Below are positions 43,830 to 53,237 of a DNA stretch of 64,000 nucleotides, piece by piece. How positions within the stretch are numbered: position 1 is the stretch's first letter; each line of letters opens with the position of its first letter. The notes beneath the pieces were generated by a model that saw only the letters and a program-made list of their open reading frames with translations, searched no databases and was not told the origin of the DNA. The position numbers and the translations under genes are program-made. The stretch lies in assembly GCA_023460795.1 (NCBI GenBank), contig JAEWPC010000025.1:1-64000 (forward strand), given 5' to 3'. Source of the stretch: Bacillota bacterium (GTDB lineage: Bacteria; Bacillota; Bacilli; Paenibacillales; Paenibacillaceae).

Positions 43830-44189
43830 ATGCCTATGCAGCTGGCTTCGGAGAATGGAAAAATCGATGTAGCGGATCAAGTTATCGCGGTCATAGCGGG
43901 TTCGGCGGCGCTGGATTGTTATGGGCTGGTCGGTATGGCTTCCCGCAAAGGCCTGAAGGACGGAATTGCCGAGCTGCTCGGCCGGGAAAATTTGTCCCGC
44001 GGCGTAGAAGTGCGACACGAGGGAGAAGCCGTCCATCTTGATCTTTATGTAATCGTGAGCTACGGAACGAAAATATCCGAAGTTGCGCACAACATCCAGT
44101 CCAAAGTGAAATACGTGCTGGAGGAAGTCGTCGGACTCCGAGTCGACTTCGTGAACATTAACGTTCAAGGCGTACGAGTAATGCGTTAA
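43830..44189 (+). CDS. yloU: Asp23/Gls24 family protein YloU
   Basis: 119 residues, Asp23 domain over the whole length (IDVADQVIAVIAGSAALDC, VSYGTKISEVAHNIQSKV, VNINVQGVRV). It always neighbours fakA/yloV in Bacillales and is thought to be connected with membrane or fatty-acid functions, though its precise role is not established. AAAGGAG lies eight bases before the ATG. Paralogue of the gene at 8362. Confidence 0.94.
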   Translation: MPMQLASENGKIDVADQVIAVIAGSAALDCYGLVGMASRKGLKDGIAELLGRENLSRGVEVRHEGEAVHLDLYVIVSYGTKISEVAHNIQSKVKYVLEEVVGLRVDFVNINVQGVRVMR

Positions 44190-44258
44190 AAGGACCGAGG
44201 GCAGCGACGCTAGTGTGCCGCTGTCTTCGATCGATGAGACAGGAAGGGGAATTCATCA

Positions 44259-46106
44259 TTGAGTAAGCGTTACTTGAACGGAACCGAATGGGCTGCAATG
44301 GTATTCGCGGGAGCCGAGAAGCTGTCTGGCAATGCCGAACGCGTCAACGCCCTGAACGTATTTCCGGTGCCGGACGGCGATACCGGAACGAACATGAATT
44401 TAACGATGTCGGCCGGCGTGGCCGAATTAACGAATAAACCTTCCGACGAAGTCGGAAGGGCAGCCGAGGTGCTCTCTAAAGGCCTGCTCATGGGCGCAAG
44501 AGGCAACTCCGGTGTTATATTATCCCAGCTTTTCCGTGGATTCTCCCGTGGAGTCGCAGGCAGCAAAGACCTCAATGTCCCAATGTTCGCGAGCGCTCTG
44601 CAACAAGGAGTTGATACCGCTTACAAAGCGGTCGTCAAGCCGGTGGAAGGCACGATTCTGACCGTCGCCAGAGAAGCTGCGAGGCACGGTTTGCTCGCTT
44701 CCCGCCGCACTCAGGATATCGTCGAATGGCTGGGCGAGGTACATGCGAAGGCGCTGGAGACGCTGGCGCGCACGCAAGAGATGCTCCCGGTGTTGAAGCA
44801 AGTCGGGGTCGTTGACTCCGGCGGCCAAGGATTGGTTTACATTTACGAGGGCTTCCTCGACTATTTGCGTTCAGGCGCTTCCGCGTCTCCCGCGGGCGGA
44901 TCGTTCGCCGCGCCGAGCCCCGCCGCAACGGCAATTCCGGCTCCGGCCGCGAAACCTGCCGCACAGCCTGCCGCAGCGCACGCTTCGGCGCAATCGAAGA
45001 TCGCGACGGAAAGCATCGCTTTCCCGTACGATATGGAATTTTTCATTCATCGGTTACCCTCGTCGGCTCCGTTCCAGGAGCGCGCGTTCCGTCAGACGCT
45101 CGAACGCGACGGCAATTCCATTATATTGATCGAAGACGATGACATCGTGAAGGTTCACGTTCATTCGCGGCGTCCTGGGGACGTGCTGACCGCAGCGTTG
45201 TCGTACGGCGAAATTACTCATATCCACATCCTTAACATGCAGGAACAGCACCGTGATTTGTTGCAGCCTAAAGCCGATCAACCGGCCGGCGTTCCGGCTG
45301 GAGCCGCAAGCGCAAGCTTTACGGAGACTGTAAGCCCTGTGGGAGGTGCCTCTCCGAAAGTCGATTACTCGCTGCCGGGCGTCGTGAATCTGCCGTCCAT
45401 CGCCGCGTCGCCGGAAACCGAGCCGACCCCGGACGTATACGAGATCGCGGACTACGGCGTCGTCGTCGTGAGCGTAGGCGAAGGCAACGCAGAGCTGTTC
45501 AGAAGCTTGGGCGTAGACATCGTTCTCTCCGGCGGACAGAGCATGAATCCGAGCACGGAAGATTTGCTCGGCGCGATTCAATCGCTGACGGCTCAGCATA
45601 TTTACGTGCTACCGAACAACCCGAACATTATTATGGCGGCCAAGCAAGCGGCCGAATTGGCGGAAAGACCGGTGACCGTGCTGCCGACGCGCACGATCCC
45701 GCAAGGTCTAGCGGCAATGCTGGCTTTCCAAGAGAACGATAACGATGCCGCGAATACGGCTCGCATGACGAAAGCTTCGGAACGCGTCGTTACGGGTCAA
45801 GTGACGCAAGCGGTCCGAGATACGAATATGGACGGTATCGAGATCAAAGACGGCCATTATATCGGCATCAAGGACAAGACGATCGTCGCTTCGACGCCGT
45901 CCTTGGAGGAAACGTGCCGCCGCTTGTCGGCTGAGCTGCTAGGCACGGGCAGCGATATGATCACGGTGTTGACCGGCGAAGGCGCCGATCCGGATACGAC
46001 CGAGAGATTGTCCGAATGGCTTGCCGAGCAATATCCGGACGTCGAGGTAGAGGTGCATGAGGGCGGACAGCCGTTGTATCCGTATCTGTTCGCCGTTGAG
46101 CCATAG
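44259..46106 (+). CDS. fakA: Fatty acid kinase catalytic subunit FakA (DAK2 domain, YloV)
   Basis: 615 residues, longer than Bacillus YloV (about 550). The N-terminal DAK2 kinase domain (1-200) has PVPDGDTGTNMNLTM and GARGNSGVILSQLFRG. An Ala/Pro-rich linker (about 208-250) and a second low-complexity insert (about 345-390) account for the extra length. The C-terminal domain is the FakA type. FakA phosphorylates exogenous fatty acids held by FakB (DegV) proteins, and a degV gene follows directly. The start is TTG (44259-44261) with AGGAAGGGG upstream. Confidence 0.92.
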   Translation: MSKRYLNGTEWAAMVFAGAEKLSGNAERVNALNVFPVPDGDTGTNMNLTMSAGVAELTNKPSDEVGRAAEVLSKGLLMGARGNSGVILSQLFRGFSRGVAGSKDLNVPMFASALQQGVDTAYKAVVKPVEGTILTVAREAARHGLLASRRTQDIVEWLGEVHAKALETLARTQEMLPVLKQVGVVDSGGQGLVYIYEGFLDYLRSGASASPAGGSFAAPSPAATAIPAPAAKPAAQPAAAHASAQSKIATESIAFPYDMEFFIHRLPSSAPFQERAFRQTLERDGNSIILIEDDDIVKVHVHSRRPGDVLTAALSYGEITHIHILNMQEQHRDLLQPKADQPAGVPAGAASASFTETVSPVGGASPKVDYSLPGVVNLPSIAASPETEPTPDVYEIADYGVVVVSVGEGNAELFRSLGVDIVLSGGQSMNPSTEDLLGAIQSLTAQHIYVLPNNPNIIMAAKQAAELAERPVTVLPTRTIPQGLAAMLAFQENDNDAANTARMTKASERVVTGQVTQAVRDTNMDGIEIKDGHYIGIKDKTIVASTPSLEETCRRLSAELLGTGSDMITVLTGEGADPDTTERLSEWLAEQYPDVEVEVHEGGQPLYPYLFAVEP

Positions 46107-46148
46107 TACTTACGAATCTAATACGTTGCGCGAATGGAGGACGAGCTT

Positions 46149-47000
46149 ATGGCAACCGTTGCAATCGTAACCGACAGCACCGCCGATATTCCGTTAGAGG
46201 TTCGCGAGCAGCTTCAAATCGCCATGGTGCCGCTTAAAGTGATCATCGGAGGCGAGACGTACCTCGACAACATCGAACTTACGCCTGCGCAATTCTATCA
46301 GAAGCTCACGCAGACGGGCGACTTGGCCAAGTCTTCCCAGCCGTCGCCTTCCGACTTCTTCGAGACGTTCAAGAAGCTGACGGATGAAGGAAAATCGGTC
46401 GTCTGCATCTCGCTTTCCTCCGTGCTTAGCGGCACTTACCAGTCCGCCGTGATCGCCAAATCGATGCTGGACGACGACGCCGACGTTACGGTTATCGACT
46501 CTCGCTCCGCGTCATACGGTTACGGACTTCTCGTCGTCGCCGCAGCGAAGCTGGCGCAGGCGGGCGCCGGCAAGGAGCAGATCATCGAAGAAGTCAATCG
46601 CATGCGGGCGTCGATGAAGCTTTATTTTCTGGTCGATACGCTTGAATACTTACAGAAAGGCGGCCGCATCGGCAAGGCTTCGGCGCTGATCGGCACGCTG
46701 CTTAACATTAAACCGATCCTGTCCATCGACGATGAAGGCTACGTGTATTCGTTCGAGAAGGCGCGCGGGCAGAAACGGGCGTTCGGAAGAATCGCCGAGC
46801 TGTTCGAGGAGGATTTCAAAGGCGATCCGATCGAGCTGATCATCGCCAAGACGCCCGGCTTCGAGGACGGACTGGCCGAATTGTCCGGTCTGCTCAAGAG
46901 CCGGCTGAATATTAAGCAGTATACGGAAACCGAGATCGGGCCGGTCATCGGCGCGCACGCAGGTCCGGGAACGCTCGGTTTATTCGCGACGCGGGCGTGA
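46149..47000 (+). CDS. DegV family fatty-acid-binding protein (FakB)
   Basis: 283 residues from ATG 46149 (GGAGG upstream). DegV fold with the fatty-acid-binding signatures IVTDSTADIP (6-15), SSQPSPSDFFE and SLSSVLSGTYQSA (about 95-107), plus VIDSRSASYGYG. Supplies the bound fatty acid to FakA for phosphorylation. The order yloU-fakA-degV supports a fatty acid kinase unit. Confidence 0.93.
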   Translation: MATVAIVTDSTADIPLEVREQLQIAMVPLKVIIGGETYLDNIELTPAQFYQKLTQTGDLAKSSQPSPSDFFETFKKLTDEGKSVVCISLSSVLSGTYQSAVIAKSMLDDDADVTVIDSRSASYGYGLLVVAAAKLAQAGAGKEQIIEEVNRMRASMKLYFLVDTLEYLQKGGRIGKASALIGTLLNIKPILSIDDEGYVYSFEKARGQKRAFGRIAELFEEDFKGDPIELIIAKTPGFEDGLAELSGLLKSRLNIKQYTETEIGPVIGAHAGPGTLGLFATRA

Positions 47001-47023
47001 AGTAACCTAAAGAGGTTGGTCTT

Positions 47024-49075
47024 ATGTCATCTTCATTATTCGCTACCCCGCTCGTGAAACTTCAAGGCGTGAGCTCCAAGAAAGCCGAGGAGCTTCACGC
47101 CTTAGGTATTTCATCGGTCGGGGAGCTTGTCGAGCATTATCCGTTTCGATACGAGGACTATCGAATCCGTTCGCTGACGGAGGTCAAGGACGGCGAGAAA
47201 ATAACGGTACAAGGCACGATCGCGACGATGCCGTCGCTGCAGCGTTACGGCGGCAAATCGCGCCTTCTGTGCAGAATAACGGTCGAAGGGATGCTTCTGA
47301 CTGCCGTATGGTTCAACCGCGCGTTCCTACAGGATCAGTTGACGCCGGGCCGCGACATCATCGTATCGGGCAAATGGGAGCAAAGAAGGCGCCAAGTTAC
47401 GGTCGCGGATTCCGAATTTCCGGATCGCGGCGCATCGAAGTCAGGCACGCTTCAACCCGTCTATTCGGTCGGCGGCACGATTACGCAGGCGTATATTCGC
47501 AAGGCGATCGATAAAGCGCTGACGCAATTCGGCGCGCTTATTCCCGAGCTGCTTCCCGCCGACCTTGTCGAGAAGCATGGGCTGATGCCGCGCAGAGAAG
47601 CGATCTTCCGCATCCATCGTCCGGAAAACACGAGCGAAGGGCAAGAAGCGCGGCGCCGGATGGTGTACGAGGAGCTGTTCCTGTTCCAGCTTAAGCTTCA
47701 AGCGTATCGGGCTACTCATAAGAAGGAGCCGATCGGCATCGTGCATCCGGTCAACAACGACGACGTCCGTTCCTTCGTTGGCAAGCTGCCGTTCACGCTC
47801 ACCGACTCGCAGAAGCAGGTCATCAACGAAATTCTGCACGATATGAAGCAACCGTACACGATGAACCGACTGCTGCAAGGCGACGTAGGCGCCGGCAAAA
47901 CGGTCGTGGCGGCAGTCGCGCTTTACGCCACGATCAAGGCGGGACATCAGGGCGCGCTGATGGTGCCGACGGAAATATTGGCCGAGCAGCACGCGAAGTC
48001 TCTGAGCAAGCTGTTCGAGCCGGTCGGCATCCAGGTCGGCTTGCTGACCGGGAGCATGACCGATCGCAAACGCAGGGACATTCTGGCCTCGCTGCAGATG
48101 GGGCTGCTCGACATTCTCGTGGGTACGCACGCGTTGATCCAGGAGGACGTCTATTTCCGCAGTCTCGGTCTTGTCGTCGTGGACGAGCAGCATCGGTTCG
48201 GCGTGAACCAGCGGAGCATTCTGCGGCGCAAAGGGATGAATCCCGACGTGCTGACGATGACGGCGACGCCGATTCCGCGAACGCTCGCCATTACGGTGTT
48301 CGGCGACATGGACGTGTCGACGCTTCGGGAGAGACCGAAGGGCAGACTGCCGATCCGCACGTTCTGGGTGAAGCACGATATGATGGATCGCGTGCTCGGC
48401 TTCATCCGCAAGGAAGCGGACGCCGGCCGTCAGACGTTCTTCATCTGTCCGCTCATCGAAGAGTCCGAGAAGCTGGACGTTCAGAACGCGATCGACCTGC
48501 ACATGCAATTGCGGCAGTCGTTGCCCGAGCTGAACGTCGGCTTGCTGCACGGCCGCATGTCCGCCGCGGAGAAGGAAGCGACGATGGGGACGTTCGCCGC
48601 CGGAGAGATGAACGTGCTCGTCTCGACGACCGTCATCGAAGTCGGCGTGGACGTTCCGAACGCGACGCTCATGATCATCATGGACGCGGACCGATTCGGT
48701 TTGTCGCAGCTTCATCAGCTCCGAGGCCGTGTCGGGCGGGGAGCGCACCAGTCGTATTGCATCCTGATCGCCGATCCGAAATCGGAGAACGGCCAGGAAC
48801 GCATGAAGGCGATGACCGATACGGACGACGGCTTCGAGATTTCGCGAAGAGACTTGGAGCTTCGCGGTCCGGGAGAGTTTTTCGGTACGAAGCAGAGCGG
48901 GATGCCGGAGTTCAGGCTCGCGAATTTGCTGAACGATTTCGAGGTACTGGAGCAAGCTCGCGACGACGCTGCGGAGCTCACATCCCGAGAATCGTTCTGG
49001 AGCTCGCCGATGTATCAACCGCTAAGAGACTACTTGCATAGGGAAACGAGCGAGCAATCCGAGCCGCTCGATTAA
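47024..49075 (+). CDS. recG: ATP-dependent DNA helicase RecG
   Basis: 683 residues. Regresses stalled forks and processes Holliday junctions. N-terminal wedge/OB domain (about 60-155), SF2 core with GDVGAGKT (about 286-293), DEQH (about 386), TATPIPRTLA, QLRGRVGRG (about 565) and the C-terminal SGMPEFRLANL region. All motifs intact. A terminator follows. Confidence 0.97.
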   Translation: MSSSLFATPLVKLQGVSSKKAEELHALGISSVGELVEHYPFRYEDYRIRSLTEVKDGEKITVQGTIATMPSLQRYGGKSRLLCRITVEGMLLTAVWFNRAFLQDQLTPGRDIIVSGKWEQRRRQVTVADSEFPDRGASKSGTLQPVYSVGGTITQAYIRKAIDKALTQFGALIPELLPADLVEKHGLMPRREAIFRIHRPENTSEGQEARRRMVYEELFLFQLKLQAYRATHKKEPIGIVHPVNNDDVRSFVGKLPFTLTDSQKQVINEILHDMKQPYTMNRLLQGDVGAGKTVVAAVALYATIKAGHQGALMVPTEILAEQHAKSLSKLFEPVGIQVGLLTGSMTDRKRRDILASLQMGLLDILVGTHALIQEDVYFRSLGLVVVDEQHRFGVNQRSILRRKGMNPDVLTMTATPIPRTLAITVFGDMDVSTLRERPKGRLPIRTFWVKHDMMDRVLGFIRKEADAGRQTFFICPLIEESEKLDVQNAIDLHMQLRQSLPELNVGLLHGRMSAAEKEATMGTFAAGEMNVLVSTTVIEVGVDVPNATLMIIMDADRFGLSQLHQLRGRVGRGAHQSYCILIADPKSENGQERMKAMTDTDDGFEISRRDLELRGPGEFFGTKQSGMPEFRLANLLNDFEVLEQARDDAAELTSRESFWSSPMYQPLRDYLHRETSEQSEPLD

Positions 49076-49081
49076 CGAAGG

Positions 49082-49113
49082 CCGTCCGCGCGCAAATGCG
49101 GGCGGTTTATTTT
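49082..49113 (+). terminator. Terminator after recG
   Basis: CCGTCCGC / GCGGGCGG with an eight-base loop, then TTTATTTT. Confidence 0.82.
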
Positions 49114-49182
49114 GTCATGCTCCGCCATCGCTCGGCATAAGATGAACGGAAATAGCTGCCGAGAGGGGGCATACAGGAGCAT

Positions 49183-49470
49183 ATGAGCTGGCAAAAGTAC
49201 GGCATCAAGCCGGAATTCGTGGAGCGCGTGAAGACGAAGATGAAAAATCCGGCCATCAAAGAACGCATTAAAGCGCAGCTTGAGGGCGTGACGAAATACG
49301 ATCTGCAAGACCGCGTCAAAGTTCGCCGCTGGGTCAGATCGTTCGCGCGAATCATGAACGAGCCGCTGACGGATGCGCTAGAGGAACAATTGGTCAGCTT
49401 CGTCATCTCGCAGAAGATCGATCCGAACAATCCGCTGCATCTCATTAAACTTTGGTCGATGTTCAGATAA
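49183..49470 (+). CDS. spoVIF: Stage VI sporulation protein F
   Basis: 95 residues. The pattern KMKNPAIKERIKAQLEG, VTKYDLQDRVKVRRWV, and the end ISQKIDPNNPLHLIKLWSMF fits the short SpoVIF-like proteins of Paenibacillaceae, needed for late spore coat development in Bacillus. Basic, helical, with no signal. A short CAGGAG-type RBS precedes the ATG. Assignment is from remembered family resemblance; similarity to the Bacillus subtilis protein itself is limited. Confidence 0.75.
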   Translation: MSWQKYGIKPEFVERVKTKMKNPAIKERIKAQLEGVTKYDLQDRVKVRRWVRSFARIMNEPLTDALEEQLVSFVISQKIDPNNPLHLIKLWSMFR

Positions 49471-49474
49471 ATCG

Positions 49475-49502
49475 TAGACAGATGCGGATCGTTTGCTATA
49501 AT
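49475..49502 (+). promoter_or_regulatory. Promoter of the TPP-regulated thi operon
   Basis: TAGACA (49475-49480), 16 bp, TATAAT (49497-49502), about 30 bp upstream of the riboswitch. Confidence 0.75.
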
Positions 49503-49529
49503 GAGGAAGATAGTACAAGGCAATTCTAA

Positions 49530-49638
49530 TGGAATAAGCCCCGGGGGAGCTGGAGCAAGGCCGGCTGAGAGTGCATCCCATCGCAGATGCAGACCCTTAT
49601 ACCTGATCTGGTTAGTACCAGCGTAGGAAGGTGGGAGC
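49530..49638 (+). promoter_or_regulatory. TPP riboswitch (THI element)
   Basis: Conserved core is present in order: GGGGGAGC (about 49543), GGCTGAGAG (about 49563), ACCC (49593), TATACCTGATCTGG and TTAGTACCAGCGTAGGAAG (to about 49630). An intrinsic terminator follows about 40 nt later, so control is probably by TPP-dependent transcription termination. It governs the uptake genes at 49765-52665. Confidence 0.96.
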
Positions 49639-49677
49639 ATGACGAATCATTCGTCGTGCTATACGTCAATGCATACG

Positions 49678-49710
49678 AGACGCCCTCCGGAATCGGGGGG
49701 CGTTATTTTA
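49678..49710 (+). terminator. Riboswitch-controlled terminator
   Basis: ACGCCC-TCC / GGGGGGCGT hairpin followed by TATTTTATGTTTT. Lies between the TPP aptamer and the first gene, so it is the expected expression platform. Confidence 0.8.
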
Positions 49711-49764
49711 TGTTTTAGTGCCACGAACTGTCGCATCTAGAGGAGAGAAAGGGAGAACGAGAGA

Positions 49765-50769
49765 ATGAAGGGTACGTACAAAAGTTGGTCAAAATGGGGC
49801 GCGATCGCGATCGCGGGAACGCTGCTGCTCGCGGGCTGCGGCAAGGCGGAGAAGGAGGCGTCGCCGGCTGAGTTGCAGAAAGTAACCCTTGTGCTGGATT
49901 GGACGCCGAACACGAACCATACGGGGCTGTATGTCGCTCAGGAGCAAGGCTTATGGGAGAAGCACGGTCTTGAAGTAGAGATCGTTCAACCGCCGGAAGC
50001 AGGGGCAAGCTCGCTTGTCGCCGCTGGCAAGGCAGAGTTCGGAATCGGCGCTCAGGAGGGCATGATTCAAGCGCGCAGCCAAGGACTGCCGCTCGTCTCG
50101 ATCGCGCCGATCATCCAGCACAATACGTCGGGATTCGGATCCCCGGTCGACCGCAACATTAAAGAACCGAAAGACTTCGAAGGCAAGACGTACGGAGGAT
50201 GGAACACGCCGGCCGAAGAAGCGGTCATCAGCTCGCTGATGAGTTTGCAAGGGGCTGACGTGAAGAAAGTCAACTTCGTGAACGCGGGAACCGCCGATTT
50301 CTTCTCGGGCACGAAGAACGGGATCGATTTCGAGTGGATATTCTACGGTTGGGACGGCATTCAGGCCGAGCTTCGCAACGAGCCGATCAATATGGTCTAC
50401 CTGACCGACTATAGCAAGCAACTGGACTATTATACGCCGCTTATTCTGACGAACGAGAAGCTGATCAAGGACAAGCCGGAAGTCGTTCGGGAGTTTCTGG
50501 CGGGCGCATCGGAAGGCTACCAATACGCGATCGATCATCCGGAGGAGTCGGCGGACATTCTGCTGAAAGCCGTTCCGGAACTGAACGCCGACCTCGTCAA
50601 AGCGAGCCAGAAGTGGCTGAGCCCCAAATATAAAGACGATGCGCCTCGCTGGGGCGAACAGAAGCTGGAAGTATGGTCCGGCTACGGCGATTGGCTGAAA
50701 CAGAACAACCTGCTCGACAAGGATTTGGATTACGCGGCGATGTTCACGAACGAATTTTTGCCGAAATAA
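49765..50769 (+). CDS. thiY: Thiamine-precursor ABC transporter substrate-binding lipoprotein (ThiY-like)
   Basis: 334 residues. Signal peptide with lipobox LLAGC (Cys at about 25), then an NMT1/THI5-like periplasmic-binding fold: LVLDWTPNTNHTGLYVAQEQG (about 41-60), EFGIGAQEG, and YGGWNTPAEE. Proteins of this group capture formylaminopyrimidine or HMP for salvage. The TPP riboswitch upstream supports a thiamine-related ligand. First gene of a four-gene operon. Confidence 0.92.
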   Translation: MKGTYKSWSKWGAIAIAGTLLLAGCGKAEKEASPAELQKVTLVLDWTPNTNHTGLYVAQEQGLWEKHGLEVEIVQPPEAGASSLVAAGKAEFGIGAQEGMIQARSQGLPLVSIAPIIQHNTSGFGSPVDRNIKEPKDFEGKTYGGWNTPAEEAVISSLMSLQGADVKKVNFVNAGTADFFSGTKNGIDFEWIFYGWDGIQAELRNEPINMVYLTDYSKQLDYYTPLILTNEKLIKDKPEVVREFLAGASEGYQYAIDHPEESADILLKAVPELNADLVKASQKWLSPKYKDDAPRWGEQKLEVWSGYGDWLKQNNLLDKDLDYAAMFTNEFLPK

Positions 50770-50802
50770 CGAATGTAAACGATGAATAAGGAGGATTCGG
50801 TT

Positions 50803-51105
50803 ATGGCGCAAGCGTTGCTTAGCATTCAAATCTTGCCGAGAGTCAATCCAGGGGAAGAAGTGATCCCGTACGTAGACCGCGCGATCGAGATCATTAAGGC
50901 GTCGGGCGTGCCCTATCTCGTCGGACCGCTGGAGACGACGTTGGAAGGAGATCTCGATCAGTTGATCGAAGTCGTCAAGCAAATGAACGACGCGATGTTC
51001 GAAATGGGCAGCCCGTCGGTGTTGTCCCAGATTAAACTGGTCGTCAACAAAGCCGGAGAAGCCTCGATCTCCCGCCAATTGACCAAATATCCGAATGGGA
51101 AATAA
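50803..51105 (+). CDS. Thiamine-binding protein (MTH1187/YkoF type)
   Basis: 100 residues from ATG 50803 (AAGGAGG upstream). One domain of the MTH1187 family (SIQILPRVNPGEEVIPYVD, VGPLETTLEGDLDQLIEVV), a cytoplasmic ferredoxin-like fold that binds thiamine or its pyrimidine part in YkoF. Located between the binding protein and permease genes, it may trap or sense incoming ligand. Overlaps the next start by 11 bases. Confidence 0.9.
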   Translation: MAQALLSIQILPRVNPGEEVIPYVDRAIEIIKASGVPYLVGPLETTLEGDLDQLIEVVKQMNDAMFEMGSPSVLSQIKLVVNKAGEASISRQLTKYPNGK

Positions 51106-51880
51106 GACGTTAAGAACGATCGGGCTGCCGATCGTGACGCTTATCGCGTTCATAGGGCTCTGGCAGATTTATTGTTATTTATCCGGAATCGCCGATTATA
51201 CGCTTCCAGCGCCCTCGGACATCGCCAGGCGGATGGCCGAGGATCGCGAGCTGTTGTGGGGGCATTTTACGGCTACGTTGAAGCTGTCGTTCATGGGGCT
51301 TGGTCTCGGTCTGCTCGTCGGCGCCGCGATCGCCGTCATCATCCATTCGGTGCCGCTGTTCCGGGAGGCGGTCGCGCCGCTGCTCGTCATCTCGCAGAAC
51401 ATCCCGCTGATCGCGCTCGGCGCGCTTCTCATGATCTGGTTCGGGTTCGGCTTGACTCCGAAGCTGATTCTGCTCGTGATCGTCTGTTTCTTCCCGGTGA
51501 CGATGTCGATGCTGACGGGACTCGGACAAGCCGAACCGCATTTGCGGGAATATCTCGGCATGATCGGGGCATCCAGATGGGAGCGCATGAAGCGGCTCGA
51601 GTTTCCGGCATCGCTGCCTTATCTGTTCACGGGCTTGAAAATGGCGGCAACATACGTCGTCTCCTCCGCGACCGTCGCGGAGTGGCTCGGAGCGAACAAA
51701 GGGATCGGCTACTATCTGCAGCTTAGGTTCAAGGGTTTCGATGCGGCAGGCGTGTTCGGATCGATCGTCTGCATTATCGCGCTCAGCTTGGTGTTCTTCG
51801 GCATCGCCGCGCTTCTCGAACGGCTCGTCATCCGCTGGCGTCCGAGCTCGCGGGGCGAATGGAAGGCGGTGAGCAAATGA
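51095..51880 (+). CDS. thiX: ABC transporter permease of thiamine-precursor uptake (ThiX-like)
   Basis: 261 residues, about six membrane segments and the BPD-transp-1 EAA-like loop (GASRWERMKRLEFPASLPYLFTG, about 156-178). It starts at ATG 51095 inside the preceding gene. The SsuC/TauC-like permease family matches the NMT1-type binding protein. Overlaps the ATPase gene by four bases. Confidence 0.9.
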   Translation: MGNKTLRTIGLPIVTLIAFIGLWQIYCYLSGIADYTLPAPSDIARRMAEDRELLWGHFTATLKLSFMGLGLGLLVGAAIAVIIHSVPLFREAVAPLLVISQNIPLIALGALLMIWFGFGLTPKLILLVIVCFFPVTMSMLTGLGQAEPHLREYLGMIGASRWERMKRLEFPASLPYLFTGLKMAATYVVSSATVAEWLGANKGIGYYLQLRFKGFDAAGVFGSIVCIIALSLVFFGIAALLERLVIRWRPSSRGEWKAVSK

Positions 51881-52665
51881 ACGGGCCGATACATGATAGG
51901 AGCGCAGGCTATAAACTCGAGGTTGACCGGATTTCCAAATCGTACAGGCGCGGCAAAGCGCAGGTTCCCGTATTGGACGAGCTGTCTCTGAACGTCCGCC
52001 AAGGTGAATTCGTGACGCTGATCGGACCTTCCGGGAGCGGCAAATCGACGTTGTTCCGCCTCATCGGCGGCGTCGAGAAGCCGGACGGAGGGCGAGTGCT
52101 TATCGACGGCAGCGACGTAACCGGCAAGTCGGGGTTGATTAGCTACATGCCGCAGCAGGCGGCGTTGTTCCCTTGGCTGAGCGTGGCAGGCAATATCGCG
52201 TCCGCTCTAGTGACGGCAGGAACGTCCAAGCAAGAGGCCAAGACGCTTGCCGCCGAGTGGTTAGACAGGATCGGCATGGGCGCATTCGCGGGAGAGTATC
52301 CTCACGTGTTGTCCGGCGGCATGCAGCAACGCGTCTCGTTCCTGCGCGCGCTGCTCATGAAGCGAGACCTCATGTGTCTAGACGAGCCGTTCGCCGCGCT
52401 TGACGCGCTGACCCGCGCGGACATGCAGAAGTGGCTGCTCGAGCTGTGGGAGGCGGACCGCCGCTCCGTGCTGTTCATCACGCACAGCATCGAAGAGGCG
52501 TTGCTGCTGTCGGATCGGATCTACGTACTATCCACCGCGCCCGCCCGCGTCGTCCGCGAAATCGCCGTACCGTTCGTCCGGCCGAGACGCGGCGACGTCT
52601 GGACGGACCCGGCGTTCATCTCGCTGAAGCAGGAAGTGCTGGCGCTGCTCGAGGGGCGTCGGTAA
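51877..52665 (+). CDS. thiZ: ABC transporter ATP-binding protein of thiamine-precursor uptake (ThiZ-like)
   Basis: 262 residues from ATG 51877 overlapping the permease stop. Walker A GPSGSGKST (about 50-58), Q-loop YMPQQ (about 91), signature LSGGMQQR (about 144-151), Walker B DLMCLDEP (about 165-172) and H-loop ITHSIEE (about 202). Nitrate/sulfonate-type importer ATPase. Completes the riboswitch-controlled operon; a terminator hairpin follows. Confidence 0.92.
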   Translation: MNGPIHDRSAGYKLEVDRISKSYRRGKAQVPVLDELSLNVRQGEFVTLIGPSGSGKSTLFRLIGGVEKPDGGRVLIDGSDVTGKSGLISYMPQQAALFPWLSVAGNIASALVTAGTSKQEAKTLAAEWLDRIGMGAFAGEYPHVLSGGMQQRVSFLRALLMKRDLMCLDEPFAALDALTRADMQKWLLELWEADRRSVLFITHSIEEALLLSDRIYVLSTAPARVVREIAVPFVRPRRGDVWTDPAFISLKQEVLALLEGRR

Positions 52666-52671
52666 AGGGAA

Positions 52672-52710
52672 ACAACCCCGTTTAGCCTGAGGGCTGGACG
52701 GGGTTGCTTG
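52672..52710 (+). terminator. Terminator-like hairpin after thiZ
   Basis: CAACCCCGT / ACGGGGTTG with an inner AGCC / GGCT stem; the T run is weak. Confidence 0.7.
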
Positions 52711-52737
52711 CGTAACGGCGTTATTTTGCGTGTTCGA

Positions 52738-53040
52738 CTAGATTTTGAAACCCTTCAGCTTGTCCATATCCGCCTTGGAGTTGCCAAGCTTCGGCGGAGA
52801 AAGGTCCGAGATCAAATGGTTCCTGCGTAGCTCTTGCTCGATCACGTGCAATCTCGTTGAAATGTGCTCGACGTATTCGAGAATGAGGCCGATCGCATAG
52901 AGGACGATCCCCGGTACGATCCCGCTAATAAACCAGTACATACCTGCCCCGAATCGATGCTCCGCTACGAAGAAGTATAGGGCTCCGAGAACGCCGCATG
53001 CTGACGCTAGAAGAGCTAAACCTTTAATGATTTGGACCAT
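52738..53040 (-). CDS. Small membrane protein, unknown function
   Basis: 100 residues with two hydrophobic segments (about 4-26 and 34-56), then a soluble, charged, probably coiled tail ending MDKLKGFKI. GGAGG is well placed before the ATG. No family recognised. It is divergent from the ypeB-like gene and convergent with thiZ, and is AT-richer than the thi operon. Confidence 0.75.
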   Translation of the reverse strand: MVQIIKGLALLASACGVLGALYFFVAEHRFGAGMYWFISGIVPGIVLYAIGLILEYVEHISTRLHVIEQELRRNHLISDLSPPKLGNSKADMDKLKGFKI

Positions 53041-53237
53041 GTCATCCTCCCTGGAACGCTTTGCGTATAAGGATATCTTATCTCATAAAGTCGATCCGCG
53101 CATCGCCATTCCAGACATTTTCAACGCCACTTCGGAAGTCGATAGGCATTGGCAACATTTGCGCATTAAACTGTGTTTCTGTCTTTGTTAAAGTGGATAA
53201 GACTTACGAAGATAGGATAACGGGAGCTTTAATAGAC

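Noticed and set aside
53061..53237. 59-residue N-terminal extension of the ypeB-like protein
   Set aside because: It lacks an RBS and would place the membrane anchor internally; the ATG at 53238 has GGGAG upstream.
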